From: Marinobacter sp. ELB17
GTDB taxonomy: Bacteria; Pseudomonadota; Gammaproteobacteria; Pseudomonadales; Oleiphilaceae
Length of the DNA stretch: 64,000 nucleotides
NCBI RefSeq assembly: GCF_000169375.1
Contig: NZ_AAXY01000011.1
Location: forward strand, 1 to 64,000
Direction of reading: 5' to 3'
Both the position numbers and the translations under genes were made by a program. Shown piece after piece: positions 1-8,735 of the stretch. Position 1 is the first letter of the stretch. Each line of letters begins with the position of its first letter. The notes beneath the pieces are model-generated. The model did not search any database and was not told the DNA's origin. It saw nothing but the letters and a program-made list of their open reading frames with translations.

Positions 1-106
1 AGCTCCTAAGTGCAGAACAGCAAGCCCAATCTGAGCGCTTGCGGCAACTTCACTTTTCGCTCCGCTCTTTTATCCACAGCTCTTCAACCACTACAGGATT
101 TTACAC

Positions 107-1414
107 ATGACCGTTAACATCCAGCGATTGAACGCCTCCGATGCAGACTTTGACAGCGCGCTATCTGCCCTGTTGGCCTGGGATGACAGCGTGGATAATC
201 AGGTGAACGAGTCAGTGCGTCATATTCTGCACGAGGTGAAAACCCGCGGCGATGCGGCTGTTCTGGAGTTTACGGCCAAGTTTGACCGCTTGAGCGTTGG
301 CAGCGTAGCCGAGTTAGAAATGAGTCAGGAACGGTTGCAGCATGCTTTGAAAACCATTCCCCAAGACCAGCGTGATGCCTTGGAGCATGCGGCTCGCCGG
401 GTGCGGGATTATCACCAGCGGCAGAGTCAGGAGTCCTGGCAATATGAGGAAGCCGACGGCACGGTGCTCGGGCAGAAGATTACGCCGCTGGATCGGGCAG
501 GGCTGTATGTGCCCGGCGGTAAAGCGGCTTATCCATCGTCGGTTCTGATGAACGCCATACCGGCAAAAGTCGCCGGCGTGGCCGAAGTGATTATGGTGGT
601 ACCGACACCGGATGGCGTGGTGAATGACTTGGTGCTGGCAGCGGCGGCGATTGCCGGAGTAGATCGGGTATTTACCATCGGTGGTGCTCAGGCAGTGGCT
701 GCGCTGGCTTATGGCACTGACACGGTGCCGGCGGTGGATAAGATTGTGGGCCCGGGTAATATCTTTGTGGCTACTGCCAAGCGCGAGGTGTTTGGCACCG
801 TGGGTATCGACATGATTGCCGGGCCGTCGGAAATTTTGGTGATTTGTGACGGTCAGACCAATCCGGACTGGATTGCGATGGATCTGTTTTCCCAGGCCGA
901 GCATGACGAGCAGGCCCAGTCGATTCTGATCAGCCCCAGCGCCGAGTTTCTGGATGCGGTGGAAGCCAGTATTGAACGACTGCTGCCTACCATGGAGCGG
1001 GCGGAGATTATCCGCACCTCATTGGCCGATCGCGCGGCTCTGATTCAGGTTGCCGATCTGGCAGAAGCGGCCAAAGTATCAAATCGAATTGCGCCGGAGC
1101 ATCTGGAATTGTCCGTTGCTGATCCGCAAGCGTTGTTGGCGGACATTCGCCATGCCGGTGCTATTTTTATGGGCCGGTATACCGCCGAGGCCCTTGGGGA
1201 CTATTGTGCCGGCCCGAATCACGTGCTGCCTACTAGCGGTACCGCGCGCTTTTCATCGCCTCTGGGTGTCTACGATTTCCAGAAGCGCTCATCTGTTATC
1301 GGATTTAGCGCCGAAGGTGCGAGCCGTATGGGGCAAGTGGCTTCCGTACTGGCCAGAGGCGAGGGCCTGACCGCCCACGCGCGCTCGGCAGAATACCGGA
1401 TTCAGCAAGATTAG
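107..1414 (+). CDS. hisD: Histidinol dehydrogenase
   Basis: Catalyses the last two steps of histidine synthesis, oxidising L-histidinol to L-histidine with 2 NAD+ in the cytoplasm. At 435 residues it is full length. Visible family marks are the GPGN loop (215-218), the zinc-ligand segment QAEHD with Q263 and H266, and the catalytic pair E331-H332 in APEHLE. The ATG has an AGGA-type ribosome site just upstream. hisC follows 39 nt later, so the two are probably co-transcribed. The 106 bases to the left contain nothing I can assign; hisG is often found there in relatives, but too little is present to tell. Confidence 0.97.
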   Translation: MTVNIQRLNASDADFDSALSALLAWDDSVDNQVNESVRHILHEVKTRGDAAVLEFTAKFDRLSVGSVAELEMSQERLQHALKTIPQDQRDALEHAARRVRDYHQRQSQESWQYEEADGTVLGQKITPLDRAGLYVPGGKAAYPSSVLMNAIPAKVAGVAEVIMVVPTPDGVVNDLVLAAAAIAGVDRVFTIGGAQAVAALAYGTDTVPAVDKIVGPGNIFVATAKREVFGTVGIDMIAGPSEILVICDGQTNPDWIAMDLFSQAEHDEQAQSILISPSAEFLDAVEASIERLLPTMERAEIIRTSLADRAALIQVADLAEAAKVSNRIAPEHLELSVADPQALLADIRHAGAIFMGRYTAEALGDYCAGPNHVLPTSGTARFSSPLGVYDFQKRSSVIGFSAEGASRMGQVASVLARGEGLTAHARSAEYRIQQD

Positions 1415-1453
1415 ACGCCGCATTACCAACGGCCACCGCTACGGAGAAAACCC

Positions 1454-2518
1454 ATGAGCAAATTCTGGAGCCCACTGGTTCACGATTTGGTGCCTTATAT
1501 TCCCGGCGAACAGCCCAAAATCGCTAACCTGGTAAAACTCAATACCAACGAGAACCCCTTTGGCCCGTCGCCCAAGGTCATCGAAGCCATTCAGGCCGAG
1601 CTTAACGATAATCTGCGCCTGTATCCGGATCCCGAGGGTCAGGCGCTGAAGGCAACCATTGCCACCTACCACGGTATTAAAACCGACCAAGTGTTTCTGG
1701 GTAACGGTTCCGACGAAGTTTTAGCGCACGTTTTTTTCGCACTGTTTCAGCAGGACCAACCGATACTTTACCCGGACATCAGCTACAGCTTTTATCCTGT
1801 GTATTGCGGTCTTTACGGCATCAAGGCTCGCAAAGTGCCATTGAATGACGAGTTTGCGATTGACCCTGATGATTACAGCCAGCCCAACGGAGGCGTCATT
1901 TTTCCCAATCCGAATGCGCCCACTGGCCGCTACCTGAACCTTACCGAAATTGCGGTGGTGCTAAAGGCCAATCCCGACCGAGTCGTCGTTATTGACGAAG
2001 CTTACATTGACTTCGGCGGCGAAACCGCCATTGACTTAATTGACCTTTATCCAAATCTGCTGGTTACTCAAACCCTGTCGAAATCACGTTCGCTGGCGGG
2101 TTTGCGGGTCGGGTTTGCTGCCGGTAATGCGGAACTGATAGAGGCTCTGAACCGGGTGAAAGACAGCTTCAACAGTTACCCTCTTGATCGCCTTGCTTTG
2201 GCGGGCGCACAGGCCGCGTATGAAGACGATGACTGGTTTCAGGACAGCCGAAACGGGGTGATTCGTGAGCGTGAGCGGGTTAGCGAAGGTCTGCATAAAC
2301 TGGGCTTTGAGGTGCTTCCGTCCAGAGCCAACTTTGTGTTTGCCCGCCATCCGCAATGGGCTGGATTTGATTTGGCGAACGGTTTACGCGAGCAGGGTGT
2401 GATCGTTCGGCACTTCAACAAGCCGCGAATCAACGAGTTTCTGCGTATCACCATTGCTAAAGCGCCGCAGAATGATGCTCTGTTGGAGGCGTTAAAAACA
2501 CTCTGCGATACACGCTGA
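1454..2518 (+). CDS. hisC: Histidinol-phosphate aminotransferase
   Basis: PLP-dependent class II aminotransferase that converts imidazole-acetol phosphate and glutamate to histidinol phosphate. The 354-residue length is normal. The fold-type I marks are NPNAPTG (152-158), DEAY (181-184) and the PLP-binding lysine K210 in [17 protein letters not shown] ribosome site lies 8 nt before the ATG. It sits directly behind hisD, as expected for a histidine operon. Related enzymes can also act on aromatic amino acids, but the context favours HisC. Confidence 0.95.
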   Translation: MSKFWSPLVHDLVPYIPGEQPKIANLVKLNTNENPFGPSPKVIEAIQAELNDNLRLYPDPEGQALKATIATYHGIKTDQVFLGNGSDEVLAHVFFALFQQDQPILYPDISYSFYPVYCGLYGIKARKVPLNDEFAIDPDDYSQPNGGVIFPNPNAPTGRYLNLTEIAVVLKANPDRVVVIDEAYIDFGGETAIDLIDLYPNLLVTQTLSKSRSLAGLRVGFAAGNAELIEALNRVKDSFNSYPLDRLALAGAQAAYEDDDWFQDSRNGVIRERERVSEGLHKLGFEVLPSRANFVFARHPQWAGFDLANGLREQGVIVRHFNKPRINEFLRITIAKAPQNDALLEALKTLCDTR

Positions 2519-2539
2519 TTATCGAGGTCTGGCACTGCT

Positions 2540-3283
2540 ATGGCGCATAGAAACGAGATTATGGCGCTGCTGGAGAGCTGGCTGACGCCCGAAAAATTTC
2601 AGGATTACAGCCCCAACGGTCTTCAGGTGGAAGGCAAGGCCGAGATAAAGACCCTGATTACGGGTGTTACAGCCTCACAGGCGCTACTGGATGCGGCGGT
2701 GGAGCTGAAAGCAGATATGGTTCTGGTGCACCACGGTTATTTCTGGAAAGGTGAAGACCAGCGCGTGGTGGGCATAAAACGCAATCGTTTGAAAACCCTG
2801 TTGACTCACGAGATCAATCTGGTGGGTTATCACCTGCCATTGGATGACCATCCGCTGTATGGCAACAACCGCAATCTGGCCCGGGTGTTGGGTATCGATA
2901 GCCCGGAGCCTTTGAATGGTCTGGTGTGGCGTGGTGAGTTTGCTCAGGCGTTAACGCCACAGGCGCTAAGCGAGCGTATTTCGGGTTGTTTGCAGCGGCA
3001 ACCTTTGCATATTGAGGGTGGGCCAGACCTGATCAAAACAGTGGCTTGGTGCACCGGTGGTGCGCAGGGTTTTATTGATACTGCGGCGGATGCGGGGCTG
3101 GATGCCTACATAAGCGGAGAGATTTCAGAACCCACGACTCATACCGCCAGAGAGCGGGGGATTCACTATTTTGCGGCTGGCCATCACGCCACCGAGCGTT
3201 ACGGCGTTCAGGCGTTAGGGCAAGCCCTGGCGCAGGAGTTGGGGTTGGCCCACCGGTTTATCGAGTGCGATAACCCGGCTTAG
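2540..3283 (+). CDS. Nif3-like dinuclear metal centre hexameric protein (YbgI/DUF34)
   Basis: Member of the conserved Nif3/DUF34 family, a hexameric protein with a two-metal centre. Some homologues are called GTP cyclohydrolase I type 2, but the physiological role is unsettled. The 247 residues match the family. Metal-binding histidine clusters are visible as VLVHHGYFWKG near residue 65, GYHLPLDDH near 95 and GHHATERYGV near the C-terminus. It starts 21 nt after hisC and may be read from the same transcript. It converges with zapG at its 3' end, with only 12 nt between them. Confidence 0.9.
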   Translation: MAHRNEIMALLESWLTPEKFQDYSPNGLQVEGKAEIKTLITGVTASQALLDAAVELKADMVLVHHGYFWKGEDQRVVGIKRNRLKTLLTHEINLVGYHLPLDDHPLYGNNRNLARVLGIDSPEPLNGLVWRGEFAQALTPQALSERISGCLQRQPLHIEGGPDLIKTVAWCTGGAQGFIDTAADAGLDAYISGEISEPTTHTARERGIHYFAAGHHATERYGVQALGQALAQELGLAHRFIECDNPA

Positions 3284-3295
3284 GCCAGCATGTTC

Positions 3296-3742
3296 TCATG
3301 CTTTTGCTTTGGCCTTAGCTTTGGCTTTTTCTTTCAGACCGTAATCTTCTGCCAGCGTGCCAGAACCGTCAGGGTCTTTTGGCGCATAGTCGCGAGGCGG
3401 TTCCGAACCTTCTTTGCGCTCATCTTTCAGGCGTTGGGCTGAGTTCTGCTCCAGCTCATGGATCAGTTCGTCGTCGTTACACAGGCGAGTTGCGCTTTTG
3501 GCCATGTGCTGATTCACATCGCGATAGCTGTCATTGAAGCGGCGCAGCAGGTGGGCAGACTCCATAAAGTGCTCGTTAACCTGCGCCTGATAGCGGGTAT
3601 ATTCGTTGCGCAGCTCATCAACTTGCTGCTCGGTGCGACGCTGCCGCAGAGATGAGCCTTGCCCGGTAGAGCGGCCCAGCAATACCCCGATCAGAATGCC
3701 AACCACCAGGGCGGCAACTGCTGCCATAATCAGGTTTGTCAT
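3296..3742 (-). CDS. zapG: Z-ring associated inner-membrane protein ZapG (YhcB/DUF1043)
   Basis: Small bitopic inner-membrane protein of the YhcB family, linked in E. coli to cell division and envelope synthesis. I place the start at the ATG at 3742 (148 aa), because an AAGGA ribosome site precedes it and a hydrophobic segment follows at once (residues 4-24, ending in the glycine-rich IGVLLGRSTG). A coiled-coil region follows at about 32-100. The C-terminus ends in a lysine-alanine repeat, KAKAKAKAKA, encoded by a low-complexity tract. It is divergent from zapE, an arrangement also found in E. coli (yhcB/yhcM). Upstream in-frame codons to 3865 are probably not translated. Confidence 0.88.
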   Translation of the reverse strand: MTNLIMAAVAALVVGILIGVLLGRSTGQGSSLRQRRTEQQVDELRNEYTRYQAQVNEHFMESAHLLRRFNDSYRDVNQHMAKSATRLCNDDELIHELEQNSAQRLKDERKEGSEPPRDYAPKDPDGSGTLAEDYGLKEKAKAKAKAKA

Positions 3743-3934
3743 AAGTTGCTTTGTCCTTTTAAAAATAGTGAACCGTAGAACAGGTAATGAGTATAACGTC
3801 ACTGACTCCATACGCCCACGACAAAAGCTTGAGCCAATCGTCTTATTGTCGCGTTGTGGCACCACATGGCGAAAAAACTCAAATTGCGCGAGAATGCAGC
3901 GCCAAAATAAACCAGTAACCCTTGGAAACCACTG

Positions 3935-5074
3935 ATGACAGCGTCTATGCCCACTGCCAGTTCAATCAATATGCCACCCTGGCAACGCTACCAGCAGGAC
4001 CTCCAGCGTCCGGAGTTCCTGAGTGATGCTGCGCAGGAGGATGCGGTAAAGCGTCTTCAATCACTTTACGACAAACTGGTGGCAGCGGAAAGCTCCCGTG
4101 ACAGCAAGATGTCAAAATTGCGTCGCAAGCTGGGCAAGGGAACGGGCAAAAAGAAGCCGATCACAGGTCTGTATTTTTGGGGCGGCGTTGGCCGCGGAAA
4201 AACCTATCTGATGGACACGTTTTTTGAGGCCCTGCCGTTCGATCGCAAAATGAGAGTGCATTTTCACCGCTTTATGCAACGTGTTCATAATGAACTCAAG
4301 CTGTTGAAGGGGCAGAAGAATCCTTTGGAGCTCGTGGCCAAAAAATTTGCTGATGAAACCCGGGTTATTTGTTTTGACGAGTTCTTTGTGTCCGACATTG
4401 GTGACGCGATGATACTGGCAACCTTAATGCAAGGTCTGTTTGAACGTGGCGTTACTTTGGTGTGCACGTCTAACATTGTTCCTGACGGCTTGTACAAAGA
4501 CGGTCTGCAGCGCGCGCGCTTTCTTCCGGCCATTCAGCTGGTAAAAAAACATACCGATGTGGTCAATGTAGATGGCGGCGTAGATTACCGCTTACGCACG
4601 CTGGAACAAGCCGAGCTTTATCATTCACCTCTGGGGGCTGAAGCCGATGCCAGTCTGACCAAGAGTTTTGAAAATTTGGCGGTGGAAGCAGGCAAGCACA
4701 GTAAATCGATGGAAATAAACGGCCGCAAGATTCCAGCCCGTGCCCATGCCGATGACGTGGTGTGGTTCGATTTTGAAGCGGTGTGCGACGGTCCTCGCAG
4801 CCAGAATGACTATATCGAGTTGGCCCGCCAGTTCCACGCCATTATCATCAGCAACGTGCCGTTGTTGGGTAGGAACAAAGACGACCAGGCTCGACGCTTT
4901 GTCAATATGATCGACGAATTCTACGATCGAAATGTAAAGGTTATTATCTCGGCGGCGGTGCCAATTGTAGAATTATACGCCGGTGGTCGGTTGAATTTCG
5001 AATTTGAGCGCACTGAATCGCGCTTGCTGGAAATGCAATCTCAAGATTATCTGGCCGCGCCCCATAAACCGTAA
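3935..5074 (+). CDS. zapE: Cell division ATPase ZapE (AFG1 family)
   Basis: AAA-type ATPase of the AFG1/ZapE family, which in E. coli associates with the FtsZ ring under stress. The 379-residue length matches the family (about 375). The Walker A is GGVGRGKT at 83-90 and the Walker B is VICFDEF at 144-150. The segment after it resembles the sensor region (VCTSNIVPDGLYKDGLQR). It is monocistronic in appearance and divergent from zapG across a 192-nt gap. The downstream thiolase begins 95 nt later. Confidence 0.94.
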   Translation: MTASMPTASSINMPPWQRYQQDLQRPEFLSDAAQEDAVKRLQSLYDKLVAAESSRDSKMSKLRRKLGKGTGKKKPITGLYFWGGVGRGKTYLMDTFFEALPFDRKMRVHFHRFMQRVHNELKLLKGQKNPLELVAKKFADETRVICFDEFFVSDIGDAMILATLMQGLFERGVTLVCTSNIVPDGLYKDGLQRARFLPAIQLVKKHTDVVNVDGGVDYRLRTLEQAELYHSPLGAEADASLTKSFENLAVEAGKHSKSMEINGRKIPARAHADDVVWFDFEAVCDGPRSQNDYIELARQFHAIIISNVPLLGRNKDDQARRFVNMIDEFYDRNVKVIISAAVPIVELYAGGRLNFEFERTESRLLEMQSQDYLAAPHKP

Positions 5075-5169
5075 GCGTTCGTGCAGTGGCTTGAACACTG
5101 AGATACGCTTGGGCGAGCCGGCCTGCGTCGAGAACAACGATGTCAATATCAAGGGTATAAGGAATCAAT

Positions 5170-6357
5170 ATGAACAGCAGCGATCAGGTAGTGATTGTCA
5201 GTGGAGTGCGTACGCCAATGGGTGGGTTTCAGGGCAGTTTGTCCTCTGTGCCTGCACCGGAGCTGGGTGCTGTGTGCATTGCTGAAGCCGTGCGTCGCGC
5301 TGGTTTACAGCCAAGTGACGTGCAAGAAGTGATCATGGGCAACGTATTACCTGCGGGTTTGCGCCAAGGCCCCGCGCGACAGGCCATGCGGAAAGCCGGC
5401 TTGCCAGATAGCACTGGTGCAACCGCCATCAACAAGTTGTGTGGTTCGGGTATGAAGGCGGCGATGCTTGCCCATGACCTGATCAAAGCAGGCAGCAACG
5501 ACATCATGGTGGCTGGCGGTATGGAAAACATGTCGAGCGCTCCGTATTTGCTGTTAAAAGCACGCAGTGGTTACCGTATGGGGCCAGGCGATGCGCCTCA
5601 GGACCACATGTTTTTTGATGGTTTGGAAGATGCTGAAACGGGCCGTTTGATGGGTGCTTTTGCGCAGGAAATGGCTGATAAAAAAGGCTATACCCGAGAG
5701 GACATGGATAACTACGCCATCAACTCCCTCAAGCGTGCGCAACGCGCTATTGAACAGGGCCTGCTAAAAGACGAAATTGTCCCGGTAACCGTTAAAACCC
5801 GCAAGGGTGACATCCTGGTAGAGCATGACGAGCAGCCATTTAACGCCAACCTGGAGAAAATCCCGACGTTGCGTCCGGCGTTCAGCAAAGACGGCACCAT
5901 CACGGCTGCCAACGCCTCTTCTATTTCTGACGGCGCATCTGCGCTGGTACTGATGCGCGAATCCGAGGCTGAAAAGCGCGGGCTCAAACCTTTGGCCCGA
6001 GTGGTTGCCCACAGCACGCAATCCCAGCATCCGTCAGAATTCACCTGTGCCCCGGTGGGTGCGCTGGAAACCTTGTTTGCCAAAACCGGCTGGAGTAAGG
6101 ACGACGTTGATCTGTACGAAATCAACGAGGCTTTCGCCATGGTTGCGATGATGCCCATTCAAGAGCTAGGGCTTGACCCGGATAAAGTGAACGTTCATGG
6201 CGGTGCCTGTGCCCAGGGCCACCCTGTAGGCTCAACAGGTTCGCGAATTTTGGTTACTCTGATGTACGCGCTGCAGCGCTACGGCAAGAAGAAAGGTGTT
6301 GCGGCCCTGTGTATTGGCGGTGGTGAAGCAACTGCGATGGCGATCGAAATGTTATAA
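5170..6357 (+). CDS. Acetyl-CoA C-acetyltransferase (thiolase)
   Basis: Thiolase II type enzyme that condenses or cleaves acetoacetyl-CoA; its role could lie in short-chain fatty acid, ketone body or polyhydroxyalkanoate metabolism. All three catalytic elements are present: the acylated cysteine C91 in NKLCGSGMKA, H351 in the GHP motif, and C381 in CIGGGE. The motif reads GGACAQGHPVGSTG, where many biosynthetic thiolases have GGAIALGHPIGASG; the catalytic histidine is kept. No phaB or fad partner adjoins it, so the pathway cannot be decided here. It ends in front of a strong bidirectional terminator. Confidence 0.92.
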   Translation: MNSSDQVVIVSGVRTPMGGFQGSLSSVPAPELGAVCIAEAVRRAGLQPSDVQEVIMGNVLPAGLRQGPARQAMRKAGLPDSTGATAINKLCGSGMKAAMLAHDLIKAGSNDIMVAGGMENMSSAPYLLLKARSGYRMGPGDAPQDHMFFDGLEDAETGRLMGAFAQEMADKKGYTREDMDNYAINSLKRAQRAIEQGLLKDEIVPVTVKTRKGDILVEHDEQPFNANLEKIPTLRPAFSKDGTITAANASSISDGASALVLMRESEAEKRGLKPLARVVAHSTQSQHPSEFTCAPVGALETLFAKTGWSKDDVDLYEINEAFAMVAMMPIQELGLDPDKVNVHGGACAQGHPVGSTGSRILVTLMYALQRYGKKKGVAALCIGGGEATAMAIEML

Positions 6358-6377
6358 GGCAGCGGTCAGGCTGGCGT

Positions 6378-6421
6378 TAACAAAACGGGTGGTTGCTTAA
6401 GTGCAACCACCCGTTTTGTTA
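6378..6421. terminator. Bidirectional intrinsic terminator between thiolase gene and comEA
   Basis: A perfect 18-bp inverted repeat (6379-6396 and 6403-6420, loop TTAAGT) extends by one more pair at each end. The outer stem is A/T-rich, giving T-rich tracts on both strands, as expected for a terminator shared by two converging genes. It lies just past the thiolase stop and overlaps the end of the comEA-like gene. Confidence 0.9.
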
Positions 6422-6712
6422 GGGTGCCTTGGGGCTATTTGTGTCTTGAGTCGTCAGTCGGTTTGCATTTTTTTCGACCGTTCGTGCGCCAATGCCCTTA
6501 ACGTTTGCCAGGTCTTGGGTGCTGGTGAACGGGCCGTTAGCCTCTCTGTATTCCACAATTGCTTCGGCTTTGCTTTGGCCAATGCCTGAAAGCGAGGCCA
6601 GACTGGTACTATCGGCGGTATTGATATTGATGCTTGCGGCCTGAGCAAAAGCAAAGCCGGACATAAGGCTTAACAAAAGAGTAAGCGTAGCGAGCAGTGA
6701 GCTGCGTTTCAT
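6419..6712 (-). CDS. ComEA-type helix-hairpin-helix DNA-binding protein, secreted
   Basis: Small periplasmic DNA-binding protein of 97 residues. A signal peptide (MKRSS, hydrophobic core, AFAQA, cleavage near 25) is followed by a double helix-hairpin-helix ComEA domain (about 28-88) with the typical phrases ININTADSTSLASLSGIG and LANVKGIGARTVEKN. Homologues bind DNA taken up during natural transformation, but many gammaproteobacteria keep a lone comEA-like gene of unknown use. It lies downstream of the GGA-rich RNA on the same strand. Its stop overlaps the terminator shared with the thiolase gene. Confidence 0.9.
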   Translation of the reverse strand: MKRSSLLATLTLLLSLMSGFAFAQAASININTADSTSLASLSGIGQSKAEAIVEYREANGPFTSTQDLANVKGIGARTVEKNANRLTTQDTNSPKAP

Positions 6713-6809
6713 GATTTAACTCCGGACGTTCTCGTCGGTTGTTGTGGTTAGTATCCACACGGCAACACAGCGCTAAACCAGAGCCGAAAAGGGCCGGCGC
6801 AGTTTCAAG

Positions 6810-7029
6810 AGATAAGAAAGTAGGTTGCTACGGGGCGCACGGCGCAGCTGACATCCTTGCCAGCTGCGTTGCCCGTGACTATGACCCCGGCCTGATCCTT
6901 CAGGCTTCGCCCATCCTGGGCGCATCTTCCCTGAATTCCATCCTTGTATGCCCGACTCCTTCGAGCGCCCCCGGTTCCGTGGGGTGTCTTCCGTGTGTTG
7001 GCATTCCATGCCAGCGCGTCATCCTTGAC
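6810..7029 (-). ncRNA. Candidate CsrB/RsmZ-type regulatory RNA (sequesters CsrA/RsmA)
   Basis: On the minus strand, 11 GGA motifs fall within 171 nt (complements at 7022, 7005, 6990, 6976, 6957, 6941, 6937, 6928, 6914, 6896 and 6854). Many read AAGGAT, AAGGATG or ACGGAA, the CsrA/RsmA recognition core. One lies in the loop of a strong hairpin (stem 6844-6850/6861-6867, flanked by paired 6838-6842/6873-6877 and 6831-6835/6885-6889). A GacA-type palindrome and a -10-like TACACT lie at the expected distances upstream. No good ORF occupies the strand. RNAs of this class titrate CsrA/RsmA under GacS/GacA control. The 5' end (about 7029) is inferred from the -10. The 3' end is uncertain (6800-6830), since the T-tract after the hairpin is weak. 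Confidence 0.8.
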
Positions 7030-7035
7030 CTTTAA

Positions 7036-7041
7036 AGTGTA
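7036..7041 (-). promoter_or_regulatory. Putative -10 element of the Rsm-type RNA
   Basis: On the minus strand the hexamer is TACACT within GGTTACACTTTAAAGG, seven to eight bases before the start of the GGA-rich region. No convincing -35 is seen, which is normal for GacA-activated rsm promoters. Confidence 0.5.
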
Positions 7042-7085
7042 ACCAATCCTGCGACGCTTTGTTGTAAGCCTTTTACCCTTTATTG

Positions 7086-7103
7086 CGTAAGTCCAGGCTT
7101 ACA
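7086..7103 (-). promoter_or_regulatory. GacA-type upstream activating sequence
   Basis: The 18-bp near-palindrome on the minus strand reads TGTAAGCCTGGACTTACG, matching the known GacA site form TGTAAG-N6-CTTACA in all but the last base. Its centre is about 65 bp upstream of the inferred RNA start, the position known for rsmY/rsmZ promoters in Pseudomonas. A partial half site (TGTAAG near 7063-7068) lies between it and the start. Confidence 0.78.
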
Positions 7104-7130
7104 AAAAGCGCACCCAGAGCGCGTGTCACA

Positions 7131-8495
7131 TCATATATCTACTTCAGCGCCCAGCTCTGGCACCTCAGCGTCCCAACCCAGGGTTTCATGCAGGCGACGG
7201 CGCATTTGGTCGCTGGCAACCGGTTCACCGTGAGTGACGTACACCTTGTCTGGCTTTAGTGCAGGGTCCTGTTGCAACCATTGAAGGATCTCGTTGTAGT
7301 CGCCGTGGGCCGACAGTGAGGTCAGATTGTGTATTTGCGCCTTCACCGGCCAATATTCACCGTGAATCTTTACGTCGCTGGCCCCGTTAACCAGGCTATC
7401 ACCACGGGTGCCCGGCGCCTGGAAACCTGCAAAAACAACGCTGTTGCGATGATTGGGTAGCAGGGTTTTCAGGTGGTGCAGTACCCGCCCGCCACTTGCC
7501 ATGCCGCTGGCTGAAATGATGATGCAGGGATAACGAACGGCATCGAGTTTGATGGAATCTTCGACCTTGTGCACACACACGGTGTGCTCATCAATGCTTT
7601 GGCATTGGGCGGGGTTGAGCCGGTGCTCTTTGTGAAAGTGACAGAAAATCTCGGTCGCTTTGATCGCCATGGGGCTGTTCAGAAATACCGGCAAATCCGG
7701 TATGCGCTTTTCAGCGATCAGTTTGTGTATTACATACAGCAGCATTTGCGCCCGGCCTACCGCAAACGACGGAATCAGCGTCAAGCCACCGCGGGCCGCT
7801 GTTGCCGAGATGATCTCTGCAAGCTCGGTTTCCGGGTCGCTGGTGCCGTGAGTACGGTCACCGTAGGTGGATTCACACACCAGAACGTCTGCATGGCTTA
7901 GGGGTTCCGGAGGTCGCATGATGATGTCGTTTTGGCGGCCCACATCGCCACTGAAAACAACAGTGCGATTCGAATTTTCATGGTGTATGTGCACACAGGC
8001 CGATCCCAATATGTGCCCTGCTGGCGTGAAATTTACGGTGAAGCCGGGCACCGGCTCAAAGGGTTGGTGATAGTCCAAAGATTCGAAATGCTTGAGTGCC
8101 TGTTGGGCATCTTTTACCGTGAACAGTGGCTCCGGGTTGGCGTGTTTCGAAAACTTTTTGCGCGCCGCATAACGGGCGTCTTCTTCCTGCAAAAACCCGG
8201 CATCTGGCAGTAGAACCTTGCACAGTTCGTGGGTGGCGCGAGTACAATAAATTTTGCCATGAAAGCCGTTTTTGACCAGCGCTGGCAAGTAGCCGGAATG
8301 GTCGATGTGGGCATGTGTCAGCACAACGGCTTCGATACTGCCTGGCTCTACCGGAAAGCGTGCCCGGTTGCGCAGACGCAAGATCTTTACGCCTTGATAC
8401 ATGCCGCAGTCTACCAGCAGGCGATGCTGTTCATCTGAAACAAGATAGCGTGAACCTGTAACGGTGCCGGTGCCGCCTAGAAATCTCAGCTTCAT
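7131..8495 (-). CDS. Metallo-beta-lactamase fold hydrolase with beta-CASP and RNA-specificity domains
   Basis: Protein of 454 residues resembling CPSF-73/YSH1-like RNA-processing hydrolases found in bacteria. The N-terminal metallo-beta-lactamase domain carries THAHIDH with H61, H63, D65 and H66 as metal ligands. The beta-CASP region follows (about 240-360), then the C-terminal RNA-specificity domain with LSAHGDYNEI and VTHGEP. The natural substrate in gammaproteobacteria is not established. I chose the ATG at 8495 because AAGGATGACATC directly precedes it and the fold begins at once; 29 upstream codons are unlikely to be used. The ribosome site itself looks like a CsrA/RsmA target. Confidence 0.88.
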   Translation of the reverse strand: MKLRFLGGTGTVTGSRYLVSDEQHRLLVDCGMYQGVKILRLRNRARFPVEPGSIEAVVLTHAHIDHSGYLPALVKNGFHGKIYCTRATHELCKVLLPDAGFLQEEDARYAARKKFSKHANPEPLFTVKDAQQALKHFESLDYHQPFEPVPGFTVNFTPAGHILGSACVHIHHENSNRTVVFSGDVGRQNDIIMRPPEPLSHADVLVCESTYGDRTHGTSDPETELAEIISATAARGGLTLIPSFAVGRAQMLLYVIHKLIAEKRIPDLPVFLNSPMAIKATEIFCHFHKEHRLNPAQCQSIDEHTVCVHKVEDSIKLDAVRYPCIIISASGMASGGRVLHHLKTLLPNHRNSVVFAGFQAPGTRGDSLVNGASDVKIHGEYWPVKAQIHNLTSLSAHGDYNEILQWLQQDPALKPDKVYVTHGEPVASDQMRRRLHETLGWDAEVPELGAEVDI

Positions 8496-8701
8496 GATGT
8501 CATCCTTAATCCAGTCGGTGTCTACTTCAGTGTAGCTCACGGTCTGTTTATGAGTAGTATTTGCCAATGATCTTGCCGCCACATTCGCGTTACAATTACG
8601 CTCTACGCCTATGTGGCGACAGCGGTCGTTGCGACTGGCTGCTATTGACTGTTAAAGATGGGTTGTAGGTAGGCGCGCCATATCAGCAATCTCGCCGTAG
8701 G

Positions 8702-8707
8702 TATAAT
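8702..8707 (+). promoter_or_regulatory. Putative -10 element for rfaH
   Basis: A perfect TATAAT lies 28 nt before the rfaH start codon. No clear -35 hexamer stands 16-18 bp upstream, so the call rests on the -10 alone. Confidence 0.45.
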
Positions 8708-8735
8708 CCACTAAGTATTACTAATAGGCTCTGTT

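Noticed and set aside
1..106. Possible hisG 3' end at the left edge
   Set aside because: Only a few codons would be present and no frame can be matched to HisG with confidence.
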